Notes: a model not told the origin generated them from the letters alone. A stretch of 64,000 nucleotides of DNA from Porpolomopsis calyptriformis (GCA_951640195.1 OX621166.1:186001-250000), one strand, 5' to 3'. Counted from the stretch's first letter, positions 1-11,453 are shown. Numbers and translations are program-made.

Positions 1-267
1 GTTCTACTGTCCTATATCTGCCATTACCGATTCATATGTAAGAACGACAGGTATTACAGAGGTTAGTGGGTTTATAAGGGCATATAAGGTCACTTCCTTT
101 TATCCTTGGTTTCCTGATGTTAATAATTCGGCCTTGCCCCCAGTATTTGACAGGTTTTCATGCTTCGCATCAGTAGTCCTCTGATTCTTTGGGTCACAAG
201 TCCAACCTAGGAGTAAGCGTTAAAAGTGATTGCTCAATAATAGTACCGTACGTATTGGATCTCCACT

Positions 268-1818
268 ATGTCTACTTCCCAAGTGTCTGGCCGACATCTA
301 TCTAATCCACCAGATGAACAAGACGAACGCTCAGCAGCTACATATGCTGCTGCCAAACGTCGCATCGCTGCTCTTGAACAACAACTCTGGAACTTACAGG
401 AAGGAGAGCCAAAGCGCAAGTCGTACGTGTTTGTGTTTTTGCACCGTCTGCCTTTGACATTCTCATCGCTAGGGATCTTACCTCCACTGTGACCCAAGGC
501 TGTGTCATTTGTCGCCTAGTGTCAATGTTCCAGTCTATTGAAGAACTGGTGGAAGAAAATCGGCGTCACGCTCTGGAAGCTGATGATGATGGTGATATGG
601 AGTGTGCGCTTGAGTAAGCCTTCCCTTTCATCTGCAGATATTGATATAATAACCTCTGTACAGAGAGGATCACACCTTTCGAGGTTACAAGCAGCTAATC
701 TGCCACATCCCCTCAATCAAGGCCAAACTTATTGATCTAGACATCCTGGAGCTTAACCACTATTACCGAGAGGCGAGTCAAGGCTTCTTAAAGATTGAGA
801 TATTACTGATATTCTTCGCAGTTGCGTAAAGGGGCAGGCGGTGCCCAAGGGGATGATGCCGGAAATTTAAAAAACGATGTCGTCTCATGGATTACCACCC
901 TTTTCAAGCCTCCTGCCACACCTCTCTCTCCATATACCAAAATGGACCGCGGCTTTGAGAGTGACGACACCGGTTTTCTTCTCTGTCCCATCGACTATGA
1001 TTGGGAAGATGAGAAGTAAGTCACACTGTCTATCAATGTCTCAATGACATCACTCCATTCTTACAGTGTACGAATCAAGATCCGGGATGGGCATCCTGAC
1101 TTCATCGTGACAGCTGATCTATGGCCAGCATTTCTTTATCCGCATGGCAAGGGTGACACAAACGACATCGAGAAGGGATTGTTTCAGAGTGCAATCTTAT
1201 TAAAGGTATGCCCTCATACCCCTCTGGTTTTGCGACCGAGCCCATGCAATCTTTGACTAGGCTTTTAAACATGTCTTCACTTCACCAACCTCGGCTCAAG
1301 ACATTGATGGCAAGCAAGACTCTGGGAATCAAGTACAAGCCCGAAAACGCTACAAAAAGTCTAAGGCCTCCACATGTGGAAACGTTGCTTCCCTGTTAGG
1401 CATGAAATCAGTGTCTCCGCGGTCGATTGCTTATATCGCTGTGCAGGCAAGTCTGATATTTCTTTGAATTATTTGAGTGAATTTAATCACCCTTGTAGTT
1501 GCGCTTTGCCCTCTCTAATGCAAGCGCCTGGAACGAGAACGATGGCTGCTTCAACTATCCAGCTTTTTATAACCACATTTTGGACTTCTTCGAAGTCCCA
1601 CCTGGTCCAGCCACTCAGGCTGATGTTGAGCAACTTCTCTTGTAGTGGACGACGTGAGTAATCTCAAATCGCGACTCTTTTTGTTCACTGCAACTTGCTT
1701 GTACAGCAAGGTTTTCAGAGCCAACCAAGGATTCAGCCATGGTCGATCTCAAGCTGGTTCCTCTGTTCACAAACTAGCTAGTCAACGCGAGGTGCGGGAG
1801 TGCAGGAATAATCACTAG
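268..1818 (+). pseudogene. DUF6698-type basidiomycete protein, one in-frame stop
   Basis: Unknown function; the family (DUF6698) is multicopy in Agaricomycetes. The chosen ATG at 268 opens a basic, coiled-coil-like N-terminus containing KRRIAALEQQLWNLQ. Exons then read through the family's typical blocks: FRGYKQLICHIPSIKAKL, RKGAGGAQGDD, LLCPIDYDW, IRDGHPDFIVTADLWPAFLY, SLLGMKSVSPRSIAYIAVQ, and a C-terminus ending at the TAG at 1816-1818. Introns lie near 422-488, 613-660, 773-821 (GC-AG), 1017-1066, 1206-1261, 1445-1498 and 1654-1707. In the last long exon the expected Leu-Trp-Trp reads Leu-stop-Trp, with TAG at 1643-1645 where TGG would fit. All splice joins keep frame, so this single stop is the only clear lesion. 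It may be recent, or the protein may simply lose its last 40 or so residues. Confidence 0.78.
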
Positions 1819-2555
1819 TCCGATGTACCATAGAAAAATATGTGAATTTAATTCTTCAGACAAATTCAGATCTGTTATCGCACAACCCTGGTAACCCTGC
1901 CAGAATGCGTGCGGGATCCCTCCATATCGACTATCAAGTTTACCTGACTGGTATGGGCATACAAGATGGCATACTTGCTGGTGATACCAACCCAAAGAAA
2001 TTTGACAGCAACTGCTAACACGTTGTACCACTTTGTCATTGGTAAATGAGTTTCCCTGAAGGCTAGGGACATACAGTGAGTTGGTATATCTTGGTGATAC
2101 CTGCCAACTCTACACCTGCCCAGCTGGGCCTTACACCATGCTACGATCAACAACATTCTTCCCACCACTGGTAATGTGTAGAAATCATTCCTCATGTTAT
2201 ACTACTTTATGCGTCCTCTTCTGTTTTACAGGAAATGCCCAATAATCTAAGTATTACAGGTTTTGCAAACCCTGCTGAGGCATAGATACCTCATACCAGA
2301 CGTTGTAGCACAAACCACAATCATTACACATATTCCATGTATTGTTTACTATACAAAGGTCTTACAAACTGGTGCCAGGAATATCCGGAATCGCTGATGT
2401 GGCGGTTTGAGATTGGGTGGTGTGCCGTTGCCGCAAGTTTTTTGAATTCACCCAAAATCACCCGTGGAATACACACACACGTTTGCCTCATGCAGGCCTG
2501 CATTTGAATGGCTGAGCTGGTCAGGTATGTGAAGACAGCTTCCCTCTGAAACACC
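1819..2555. other. Intergenic stretch, nothing recognised
   Basis: No ORF here resembles a protein I know. Both strands carry only short open frames, and no repeat or RNA gene was seen. It may include the promoter or lost 5' exons of the next, degraded gene. Confidence 0.5.
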
Positions 2556-3718
2556 ATGTCGGCAAATGTTATCTGTGAGGGAATATTCGTTAACCCACCG
2601 ACCACTATTGTTGGTAGATTTTTGCCAGACTCTATGCTCAAACAGGCCGTGGGAACGTTGATCCAGGCTATGCCCACCAAAATCAAGGAAGCTTACTCCT
2701 TGAACGAACTCTTAGATGGGTCAGAAATGGAAACATCATTTTACCCTTCTGGTGAGCTATTCTTTCACACTCCTGGTCTGGAGAGACATCAACAAATGCT
2801 TGTGTTTGTAGGAGCCAACCAAGAGAGCTCCCTTGGGAGCCTTAAGCTTGCTAAGGACCATGTTGTGGCTCTCATCCGTCCCAGCACTACGCAAAGGACT
2901 ATAATTGAGAATGCAAGGCTGCGTCAGTGAGATCATGCTGCCAGAATAACAGAAGAGAACCAGGCACTGCGGGAGAAGAACAGGGTATTGGCCGACACTT
3001 TGGTTCAGTCATTCACAAGTGGGCCACCAAATGTCTCTGAGGGTTCGTTGTGAATCTGCAAACTTGCATTACATACTAACTATCACAGTCAATTAGGACC
3101 AATGAAGAAAGGACGGAACCCAGCCTCAAATGTCATAGCTCGCCTTGACACCCTGCAGAAAAGGCTTGAGGCGCAGGAACAAAAGTTTGAGGCACAGGAA
3201 CAGAAGTTTGAGGCACAGGAACAGAAGTTCAGGGAGCAGCAGAAGGAAATAGCCAGTTACAAGGAAAATCTGGAAGAGCTAAACCGGGTACGTTTCCATT
3301 CACCTCAGCTTAAGTACAGATATTCACAACATCCACCCTTGCATAGCTAGTCAACCTTGTCACCCCACTACACCTCCGGGTGTTGCTGGAACTTGGTTGA
3401 AAGAAGATTCTTGCGGCTTGCAAGCATGATGATTGGGAGACTCTTCGAGGATCAAAAACCATATCCGAGCTTCAGGTATATGTTGCCAGCTGTGCAGCTG
3501 TGTCCAAGAATCTGACACAGGAAGCCATCAACCTTCTGTGTGGCTATAACAATGTGCGTCATGCAGGGAACAGTGCTGCTCACAGGGCAAAGAAGGAGGA
3601 TGTACAGAATGCTGTGGAAAGGACCAAGGATAAGCGGGCAATTCTTGAAGAAGTTTTTGCGTTTACCTATGATGAGAAGTATGACCCAGTTGGATCATCA
3701 GTGGATGCCAGTCTGTAG
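2556..3718 (+). pseudogene. Degraded coiled-coil protein with EAQEQKF repeats
   Basis: I do not know its function. The frame starts MSANVICEGIF at 2556, runs 124 codons to a TGA (2928-2930), then continues in the same frame as a helical segment (RITEENQALREKNRVLADTL). After an apparent intron near 3045-3090 comes a coiled coil with three perfect heptads of EAQEQKF (3168-3230). The C-terminal module (KKILAACKHDDWETL, INLLCGYNNVRHAGNSAAH, ends 3718) resembles a helical domain common in Agaricomycete unknown proteins. A second TGA (3398-3400) interrupts that module where CGA (Arg) would fit. The N-terminal 124 residues may belong to a separate gene. The two stops, both in good frame context, argue for a recently inactivated gene. 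Confidence 0.6.
3168..3230 (+). repeat. 21-bp in-frame tandem repeat, three copies
   Basis: Three adjacent 21-bp units encode EAQEQKF. Units two and three differ by one base at the last position; unit one has a few synonymous changes. The 7-residue period matches a coiled-coil heptad, so copy-number change would lengthen the rod without shifting frame. Confidence 0.85.
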
Positions 3719-4018
3719 CATTAGCATTAAGGGCCTGTTCAGTAGCATAGCAATAGGGACTATCAAGCGCTAGGTTGTACCCACGTGATCTGCAGGTTGC
3801 GGGTAAGTGTGTAGGTTGTGTGACCTGACCCAGGATGGGTTTGGCAAACCCGGGTATACCTGCAGGTAGACACCTGCGGGTGGCGAGAGTTCTCATTCCC
3901 TCAACGCAGCGAAGCTGCCAGCGAGCAGGGTTATACTTTAATAGGTGATGCAGCGACAGACATCGAGGAATGTTTAAATGTACAAGGAACAACGGCAACT
4001 GTGAAGTACAGCGGCGAA

Positions 4019-4399
4019 CTAGTCATAGGGATAACCATTTTCATCGTACTTGCCAAGGGGATCTGGGACAGCAACAAACGGCACATTCGGAACCTCATTT
4101 ATCTCTAGCCACCGCTTCACCTTCAAGTCATCTTCATTCTCTTCGAAGGGTTTGCAATCTGCCAGGTGGACAAGAGAATCATCCCGCTTACATGATGCGA
4201 TCAAGATTCCCGATGCTCCTGGTGTGGTTGGTGTGCCTCGCGGATAGTTAACTGGCCAAGCATAGATAGAGTGAATGCCTTTGCACTGGAGATCGGCATT
4301 CAATATGGACACTCTGCCACCTTCAATGACAAGTCCACACCGAAGGCCGATCTGGCGGAGCTGGTCCTTCGTTATGAGATATCCGCCAAGAACTAGCAT
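4019..4399 (-). CDS. Small unknown protein, 126 aa
   Basis: An uninterrupted 126-codon frame runs from the ATG at 4399 to the stop at 4019. It begins MLVLGGYLITKDQLRQIG and has blocks such as LADCKPFEENEDDLKVKRWLE and FVAVPDPLGKYDENGYPYD. It is acidic, with no signal peptide or membrane segment. I recall similar short, acidic, multicopy proteins of unknown role in Agaricomycetes, but cannot name a family. A short internal segment rich in Pro/Thr could hide a small intron. It is one of the few apparently intact frames in the island. Confidence 0.5.
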   Translation of the reverse strand: MLVLGGYLITKDQLRQIGLRCGLVIEGGRVSILNADLQCKGIHSIYAWPVNYPRGTPTTPGASGILIASCKRDDSLVHLADCKPFEENEDDLKVKRWLEINEVPNVPFVAVPDPLGKYDENGYPYD

Positions 4400-5190
4400 G
4401 GCTGCGTTCTACAAATGAAGAATCAATCTCGACAACGTGAATTGGGTTCATTTGAGTCACACACAGGTGTTGAAAAGTTGAAGTCGCCTGTTGGGAAAAT
4501 AGTGATTGCGTTGACAATTCTACAAGTGGGTACGGTCAATGGGTAACAACACAGTAAGATCTCATATCATACCTAAAGCTAGAGAATCTTGGCACAGTAC
4601 TGCACTTTTCAGAGGAAAAGGCAAAGTTGATTACGGTTGGCGTCGTGGATCAGGAAGGCATCGGAGAGTGACAGGGCGGGGGATGTTTACTGGAAGACCA
4701 TAGCTACACCATCACCATCCACATCCATTTTGTCCTCTTCTGCCATTTGTTTGGCCATCACCCACATTCCAGCCCCCATCGAGTTCTCCCCACTCCCCCT
4801 TAGGGCGCCACATTTCTTGAGTATGCCATGTGGTTTCCCATACTCTAACACAGCGCTAATATTGATTACAGCTATCATCACCCTTCGGCATCTTCGATCT
4901 CAAGGCGTTCGACGAACTGAGCAAGCATAGGTTGAAATCATCTAGTTGGATGTTAGTGAAGAGCATCCTGTGCAAGAGCACAAAGAGCTCTGGGGCGCGT
5001 GTGTCCAGAAGCAAGCGTCTCGCTTGAACAAGTGCAGACTACAATGGAAGGATGGATTCGCGAGAGGTCACGAATGGGTGTAAGGTTGTCGTGCTATCAA
5101 ATAGAAAACGATGTGCCATAGCTAGACTAGAGGGGGAAAAAAGGTATGAACCTTCTTATGAAATGATAAATTCCATACAACTCTTCTCCT
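4400..5190. other. Region without a recognisable gene
   Basis: Only short frames are present. The longest (4637-4930, + strand) is of unremarkable composition and has no motif. The right end may contain lost C-terminal sequence of the adjoining minus-strand TPR remnant. Confidence 0.45.
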
Positions 5191-5570
5191 TCAACCACTT
5201 GACTCAGAAAGCCCAAATAGTGATGCAACTTCCCTGTTCCAGGTGCATCCCACCAACCCTGCCGCATACCAATCCCAAGCAATCCCCCGCCAACGCTCCT
5301 TCTCTGGTTCAACATGGTCCTCGCAACCAGCTAACGCCTGCTTGAAGAGTATCCCAGCCTCGTAGTATCGTTCTCGCGACTGGTAAATGCCTGCGAGGTT
5401 GTTCGCCGATGTAACCATGGATGGGTGGGCGGTCGGCACCCAGATGGTTTTTGCAGCCAGCTAATGCCCACCTGCAGAGTGTCTCAGCCACGTCGTATCG
5501 CCCTTGCCACTGGTAAATGAGTGCGAGGTTGTTCACTGATGTAAGTGCAGGTGGTAGCGGTGGCGATAGT
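5191..5570 (-). pseudogene. Tetratricopeptide-repeat remnant, frameshifted
   Basis: Two kinesin-light-chain-type TPR units can be read on the minus strand but lie in different frames. The first contains NNLALIYQWQGRYDVAETL followed by ALAGCKNHLGADRPP. The second contains SANNLAGIYQSRERYYEAG and FKQALAGCEDHV. The frame must shift between them (near 5430-5440) to join. In Agaricomycetes such TPR arrays usually form the C-terminus of NB-ARC or other NTPase proteins, but no NTPase domain is visible here. The remnant lies just downstream of a transposase fragment on the same strand. Confidence 0.7.
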
Positions 5571-5609
5571 CATTGTTGCAGTAGTGGTGGCGGTGTCGGT
5601 TGTAGCGGT

Positions 5610-5860
5610 CGGGCGCAGCAGCACCACGAATGAACAGGCATCACCGCCCATTCGTTTCGTGTGCCAGGCAATCCTCTGGGTCGTCCTGGTCCTGTGCAGG
5701 GCGGGGGCAGGGGGTCGTAACGGAGTGGGACAGCGAGGGGTGGTGGTGGTGGTGTGGTCGGGCACAGCAAGGCAACCACAAACGAATAGGCACTACGGCC
5801 CGTTCATTTCGTGCGCCGGACGACCCTCTGGGTCATCTTGGTCCCATGGAGGGTGAGGGA
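5610..5860. repeat. 149-bp imperfect tandem duplication
   Basis: A unit beginning near 5610 (CGGGC-CAGCA, then ACGAATGAACAGGCA) recurs near 5759 with changes, including matching CATTTCGTGYGCC and CCTCTGGGTC-TC blocks. Both copies sit in a GGT-rich context (runs of GTGGTGGTGG). The duplication lies in the degraded 3' part of the transposase fragment. Confidence 0.65.
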
Positions 5861-6092
5861 TGGTGGTGGGGGACAGTGAGGACACCCCCAGAACGAGCGC
5901 ATCTACCCATTCTGGGGTCCCTTCAGGGCAAGTGTCAGCGGCAAACTGCCCCTGATCCAAGAAGTCATTGCTCTCTAGGGGTCCTTCATCACAATCACGT
6001 GTATGAATAAAGTTGTTGATGGTGCAGAGAGCTGGTGGAATTTGAGCTTGAAGGTTCATGCTGTATTCCGGCGCCGGCGCAAATCCTTGTAG
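5793..6092 (-). pseudogene. PIF/Harbinger-type transposase C-terminal fragment
   Basis: The minus-strand frame reads APEYSMNLQAQIPPALC followed by TINNFIHTRDCDEG. This matches the segment near the C-terminus of fungal PIF/Harbinger (HARBI1-like) transposases, in which an 'A-hNFI' helix follows the last catalytic acid. Upstream DDE sequence is missing, and the end runs into a low-complexity GGT-rich duplication. No terminal inverted repeats or target duplication were found. The identification rests on this short block only. Confidence 0.5.
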
Positions 6093-6155
6093 TCTAATTA
6101 AGGCATGTGACTAAGCATTCTATTCTGATGTCATGTGATTTCTTATCTTACGTCA

Positions 6156-7648
6156 ATGGACAAGACGCAGGAAGTTGATATAGAGCAATTGATGCAAATC
6201 AGGCTCTCTCAGCTACTAGGTTCTCTCACCAGTTTCTATGACGCCTGTCCTCCTCCTACAAACCCCAAGGTTGAACGTCTCAGACTAAGGTAAGAAAGAG
6301 GATCCAAGCGCTGTAATCTTCAGATCTGAATGGCACTAGACAGAAGCTATTGCATCAGGAACAGGCATTGAATAGAGACAGGACATCTGATGGCGGTTAT
6401 CACAAAATTGCCAACCTAGTTGCTCAGGTATTGCTTAATCCTCGTAGGTTTTTCTCTCTCTTCAAAAAATGCGATTGAGTGAAACCAACCTAAGATGTTG
6501 TTGACTGGGATGCTAGCCGGTGGGCTGAGAAAGTGAAGATGGGAGTTGTACTGGGTGATACAGACCAAATGATGATGGACCGTAATCTTCATAAATACTA
6601 CTGACAAGAAGATATAGGTGACGAAGACACCCCAGCCCTGGTCAAAGACCATCACGGCTGCATCCTTCTTTGGTATCTACCTAATGTTCTTGATAGCCAG
6701 CTTAAGGTGCGTATCGTTTAGTTCTCTGAATCTCTCTTCATCTGTGGGCTGAGTTAAGCAGAGGCAGATAAATCAGGTGGTTAAGGACATCTCCCCTTTG
6801 CTCAGCAAGTCGTTTGAGAAAGAACGCGCAAAGGAGGCTAATTCAGAAGGATCATCACAGAAGCCTTCTTGGCGGCACTCATCCTTTCATGAGCCAGACT
6901 ACAATGCCGAATTTCAAACTGGAGTGCTGGACATCTCCCCAGAGTGGTTTGCTTTGAGTCACGAGGTAGGTTACTTTCATGGGGAATATTTCTTTTTCAA
7001 TAAAACAGGCAAAGGGGTGACTATATTGTCCAGACTTTGGCTTTCAAACCCGCTCCATCCACTGCCATAACTGACTGCCGCATCCCCAAGTTCTTGGCCA
7101 AGTTAAAACCTCTTCACGACTCACTTGAAGCAATCCTCAGCATCACAGCCCCCCAATTAAGGCATGCAGGCCAAATGGCAATAAAGAAAATCAAGGAGAA
7201 TAGAAAACACAACCACATTGCTGCCTGGACATCATCATACTCAGCGATGGCCATTATTGTCAATCGGGAAACACCTCGACACTGAGATTCTGGGGGTGGA
7301 CCAACTCATTTTGATGCCTTGGTCTCTGCTGGAATGCACGCAGGTGCCTATTTTGATATCCCAGATATTGGACTGAGACTGAGGTATGATCCGGGAACTG
7401 TGGTTATTCTTGCTGGCCGACTGTTGTCCCACTGCGTCTTGTCATGGGAGAAAGGGGAGCGGATATGCTTAGCCCATTACATGAGGGACAATGTGCACGA
7501 GCGATATCAAGTCGATCGCCTAGGTTGGCCACTCTTCTTGCACTATGAAGATATGATGAGCGTGGGCTATCGGATGAGGCAGCAGGCAGGCACAGTTGCA
7601 GAGAACCAGCAAGTGAATCTGGGAAATGAAAAAGAGGGGGATACATAG
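6156..7648 (+). pseudogene. TET/JBP-like 2OG-Fe(II) dioxygenase, inactivated
   Basis: This looks like the fungal 2-oxoglutarate, Fe(II)-dependent dioxygenase group related to TET/JBP, whose members oxidise 5-methylcytosine or thymine in DNA. The start at 6156 opens MDKTQEVDIEQLMQI. A middle exon has DIGDEDTPALV and GCILLWYLPNVL. The catalytic part has NRETPRH, DSGG, a strand IPDIGLRLRYDPGTVVILAG, then LLSHCV (distal His) and GERICLAHYMRDNVHE (2OG-binding Arg). The iron-binding H-x-D should read His-Arg-Asp, but the middle codon is TGA (7283-7285). A second TGA (6602-6604) lies before QEDIGDEDTP, again where Arg fits. The exon join near 6965-7008 also does not keep frame. DNA oxidation is inferred from the family, not shown; the copy cannot make a full product without readthrough. 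Confidence 0.7.
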
Positions 7649-8345
7649 GAGTATTATTTTGGACCATGGGCAAGAGTGACAACGCGTTTTCCTTGGTAAG
7701 TGCTGCGCTATGTAAGCTATGTTAATTGAACTTAACTGCGGTCAGTCGCAGGAAGATTACCTTGTTCTATTCCTGGAATGAACAGCATATGGACAGTTAA
7801 TTCTGGTCAAGTAAAAATCTTTCTGCCTTGTTAAGGATAGCAGTTTGTAGCGCTCCTGTTTATCTTTATCTCTCTTTCTTTTGTTGTGCTTCTTTTTTTG
7901 TTGTCATATTGCGTTATCGTGTAATGTAAATTATTCTCCCCAATGCTGCCTAATTCCCCAGCCTCTAGCCTCAGTCTAGTTTCCAAGTGCTTTTGGCAGA
8001 CATTAATAACTATCAACACTAGCACCGCTCTGATTTCACTCAATATCCATATGCTGTAATTTTTGACTAGCAGTGGATGCTTCGCTTCCTTATATTGTGA
8101 GGGCGCGCTTGTTTTTAAAATGCCTTGAAGCAATATCATACAATTTAGCATTAGATACAAGGGAATATGAAATAGGGGCAAGAAACATTCCTCCATAAAG
8201 GTTGGAAGCTTTGGAACGTAAATGCAGATCTAAAAAAAAAAAACTGACCCAGGACAAGGTCCCTAAGCGCTGATCCCATCTTCCTCTCTAAATCTCACTG
8301 CTATCCAGTTTCGTCTGGCACTATCCCATCCCCTTAACCTGTCAG
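7649..8345. other. Intergenic, no gene recognised
   Basis: This is AT-rich sequence with T-runs. A 121-codon minus-strand frame (7831-8196) has no known motif and an unlikely composition, so I treat it as noise. It separates the 3' ends of two converging gene remnants. Confidence 0.5.
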
Positions 8346-10169
8346 TTATTTCACCCTGTGGTTGATGAATGCTACTTTCTGTTGCGGGGTGAGAACTAGC
8401 AGCCCATAAAATACGCGAGGGTGGGATGGGCCAACGGGAACCACAAAATTAAAATCCTGGGCTGCCGCCCACTGTGATTTCCACCCACATCTAGAACAGC
8501 GCAAATGCACCCACAAATCAGACTTCTTTGTCACAACTACAACATCGCGGGGTGCAGGATTGCAGGTAGTATCCCCGCACCAGGGGAAGGTTAGTCCAAA
8601 AGCCCTAACACCAGAGACTGTTACTCCCATCGAGAAACATTCATCTTTTGTAAGGATTGCAATCGACGTGTGCTTGAGAAGGGTGAGATCACCCGCAAAA
8701 GAGTGTTTCAGGGCTTGTTTGACGTTCTGAGTTTGATCCATGAAGATTTCTTGCGCGAAGCGGACCAGAGGGAGAGTGACCAAACCGGGGATCATGCTGC
8801 AGCCCGAGAACCCCAGAATGAGGTCAAAAACCCCTCTACAACAAACACAAAAACACAATGTTAGATTTTTTCTTGTATGCGCAAATGGAAACGCAGGCAC
8901 CAACCCCTCAACAAGCCCCTTTACGAGGTCCAAGTGAGATTCTACAGCAATGGCAGGTCCGCAAGTGAGAAGGATGAGGGCTTTGTAACCCACCCTGCCT
9001 GACTTGAGGAACAAAACCAGGTTTTCACCAAGGAAAGTCGATAGTATCTGTAAGGCAAGTAGGGAACGGCAATGCAAAAAACAGAATGGTAGAGGCAGTA
9101 CCTCATTGACGGGGGCAACCCCCTTTGCAGAGTGCTGCAAATAGCCAGTTGAAACATCAGAATGGGTGTCAATCATTACCAGGCAGTTTCCTGGAATGTT
9201 GGAAGCTTTGAGAAAGGAAATGATTTTAGGAGAAGTCTTCTTAGGATCGGCAGACCTGGCCCTCATATATACGCGCTGCGCGAGAAGCTAGAAATAAAAG
9301 AAAGCTAGTCAGATTAAGCCCTTTGAATTTAACAAAATATTTGTGGGAAACGCGTCACATTGTAGGGTGAGTTGTGGAACTCATCTTGCATCATGACTTG
9401 TAGAACCGAAGAAAACGGGGACTTCATGGATCCAATGAGTTCTAGGGAGAAAATAGCAAGAGGGACAAGGTTTTTGGTGTAGCATTGACAGCTAAAACCC
9501 ATAACAGTATACTGGAATTAGGCGGCTCGTGCATCAGCAAGGTCCTATTTTATTTTTGTGAGAGAGGAAAAAAATACCTTCATTGGCTGGTGCAATCTCT
9601 CCTTGCATGCGGGACAAACGAAACTCTTGCCTACAGTTAGTTCCAGGATACAGCCCGTCTGCCTGTGGTCCTTTGCTAAGCAAACCACATGGCTGCAGTC
9701 TTCGCATGACTTGAAGCGCAGAGCAAAATCCCTGCACATTGAACAATATTGTTTCTTGAAGAAAAAGTTAGTGGTTTCTGAAATTCCTCTGCAACTAAGA
9801 TCTCACCTCGTGATCTCCAAATTCGGGGGAAGCAGTCTGGGAGACTTCTTCATCCTCATGGTTTTCGCTGTCGGGGTCATCGTTATCCGATTGCATCAGT
9901 ATATCTTCGTTGGTAATAACCGGAGTGATTTTACCTACTACACTTCTGCCCAGAAATTGGCGCTTTATACTCTGTTGCCTAGAACTTGTCAATGCTTGCA
10001 GTTGTTTCTTTTGGCCAGTGCCTCCAACAGATTTTTTAGCAGTTTGTTTCACGCACGTCATTGTTTCTCGAATGGTGTGCTTTCTTTTGCGCGGGTGATG
10101 GTTTGTAAAAGTGAGTTGTTGGGCCCTGTTTGTCGTGCATAGCGGACATTTCTGGTCATTTTCCCTCAT
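8346..10169 (-). CDS. Zinc-finger-type unknown protein (possibly degraded)
   Basis: This multi-exon minus-strand gene reads from the ATG at 10169. Exon 1 is polar and basic (NHHPRKRKHT, a likely nuclear signal) with a CPLC pair and an acidic stretch. Exon 2 (about 9760-9590) is a Cys-rich finger: CSMCRDFALRF, CEDCSHVVCLAKDH, FVCPACKERL. Later exons contain CLVMIDTHSDVSTGYLQH, ALILLTCGPAIAV and DLILGFSGCSMIPG. The last exon ends with CGDTTCNPAPRDVVV and a CxxC pair (LRCSRCGWKSQW), a rubredoxin-like knuckle. Introns are visible near 9057-9103 and 8838-8910. I recall this architecture as a multicopy, PHD-like unknown family in Agaricomycetes. The join near 9290-9335 does not keep frame in my reading, so it may be a pseudogene. 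It starts 20 bp from the oppositely oriented gene at 10190. Confidence 0.55.
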
Positions 10170-10189
10170 GCTCAGTTTTGCACCACACC

Positions 10190-11453
10190 ATGCCTATTAC
10201 TCAATTTGTTTTACACTGGCCCACAAGTCTACCCTCATCTGGAGAATTGAGTAATGCAATGCAGTGCTGGGAAGATGTGGGGGAAGTTCAATTGATGGCT
10301 CAGGGAGAGGAAGGCCAATCAGCGGAGGTCTACTACACCCGTTGATGGGATACGATCAACGGGGTTCAGGACTCCAACATGGGCATGACGCTGCCTCTTC
10401 AATACAAGAAGCACTGGGAGCAACTAATCTACTCAAAGATTTACCACTCGCAAGTCTATCAGTGGCTGAGGAAATGGCAGGATGAGAAAGTGAGCAGCCA
10501 TCGACTGGTCCATCAAGCCTTCGAAATCCACTCAAAATCCATCATTTATCTCACAAACGTTATGAACATGATCAAGGAATTCGCGCCCCGTTTATCTTCC
10601 TTCCATTCAGAAGCTCGTATTCCGGTCTTTGACGAGTGGATCCTCAGAGACTATTGGGAATCGCAAGAGACAGACTATCCTGAAATTGGATCGCAGCTCA
10701 ATAAGCGTCGATTCAGCCTGGATCCGTTCAAAGACACTCATAAACTAGGTGGGTCGGTTTGATTTTCTGTCTGATTTTTTTTCTCTCACAATTTCCTTTG
10801 TTAAATATTTGTTTTCTACTTATTCAGTTCCAAAAAACATCTTCTTTGAATCAAAGTGTCCCAACTCAAACGAACTATCTCGATGCGTAAGAGAGGGGAT
10901 AAAGCACTTCGACTTTGAACAACACGTGGAAGCAATGTTACTTGGTTGTGGAATAATCAGGAAACCGCGCCAAGCTAAGAGAAAGGGGAAGGCAAAGGAG
11001 GTGGTTGGAGATAATGAGGATGTAGATGGGGTAGGTGTGCGCTCAGGGAGGGCAGAACCGGTCCAGCTTCAACAGGCCAACCCTGAGAAGAGAACAGGAC
11101 TTAAACGCAAATGCACAGAGCTTAACACGGACATTTTACGGGATCCTGTCGCCTCACCTTGGCTGAAGTGCCCCGCCAGCTTTGCACCGAAAACCTTGCG
11201 GCTCAAACAACCATCTGGGGATGTGAGAAGTAAGAAGAAACAGTCAAGGACAAGCTTACCCCCTATTGAATGCATCCTGAGTTCAACATCTGACTTAGTT
11301 GGGGGTGGCTGTGGTAGCATGGCTGAGGATGATCCCAGCCCTAGCAGATGGGAAGTGAGGCAGGAGAAGGACGGAAATAACAGAAATGTTGAACCAGGTA
11401 TCGAATCTGAATCACTGAATTTGGTCCATCTCATTGACAATTGGATGGCTTAG
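10190..11453 (+). pseudogene. Unknown nuclear-type protein, in-frame stop after 51 codons
   Basis: The ATG at 10190 gives MPITQFVLHWPTSLPSSGEL and reaches a TGA at 10343-10345. The same frame then resumes with WDTINGVQDSNMG and a helical block (YHSQVYQWLRKWQDEKVSSH, FDEWILRDYWESQE). An intron at 10750-10827 joins KL to VPKNIFFESKCPN. The C-terminus is basic and low in order (KPRQAKRKGKAKEV, KRKCTE, RSKKKQ), consistent with nuclear location. The TGA follows YYTR where a second Arg (CGA) would fit. It stands head to head with the zinc-finger gene, 20 bp apart, so the two must share one promoter. No function is known to me. Confidence 0.6.

Noticed and set aside
7831..8196. 121-codon minus-strand frame
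   Set aside because: AT-rich sequence with no motif and no splice context.
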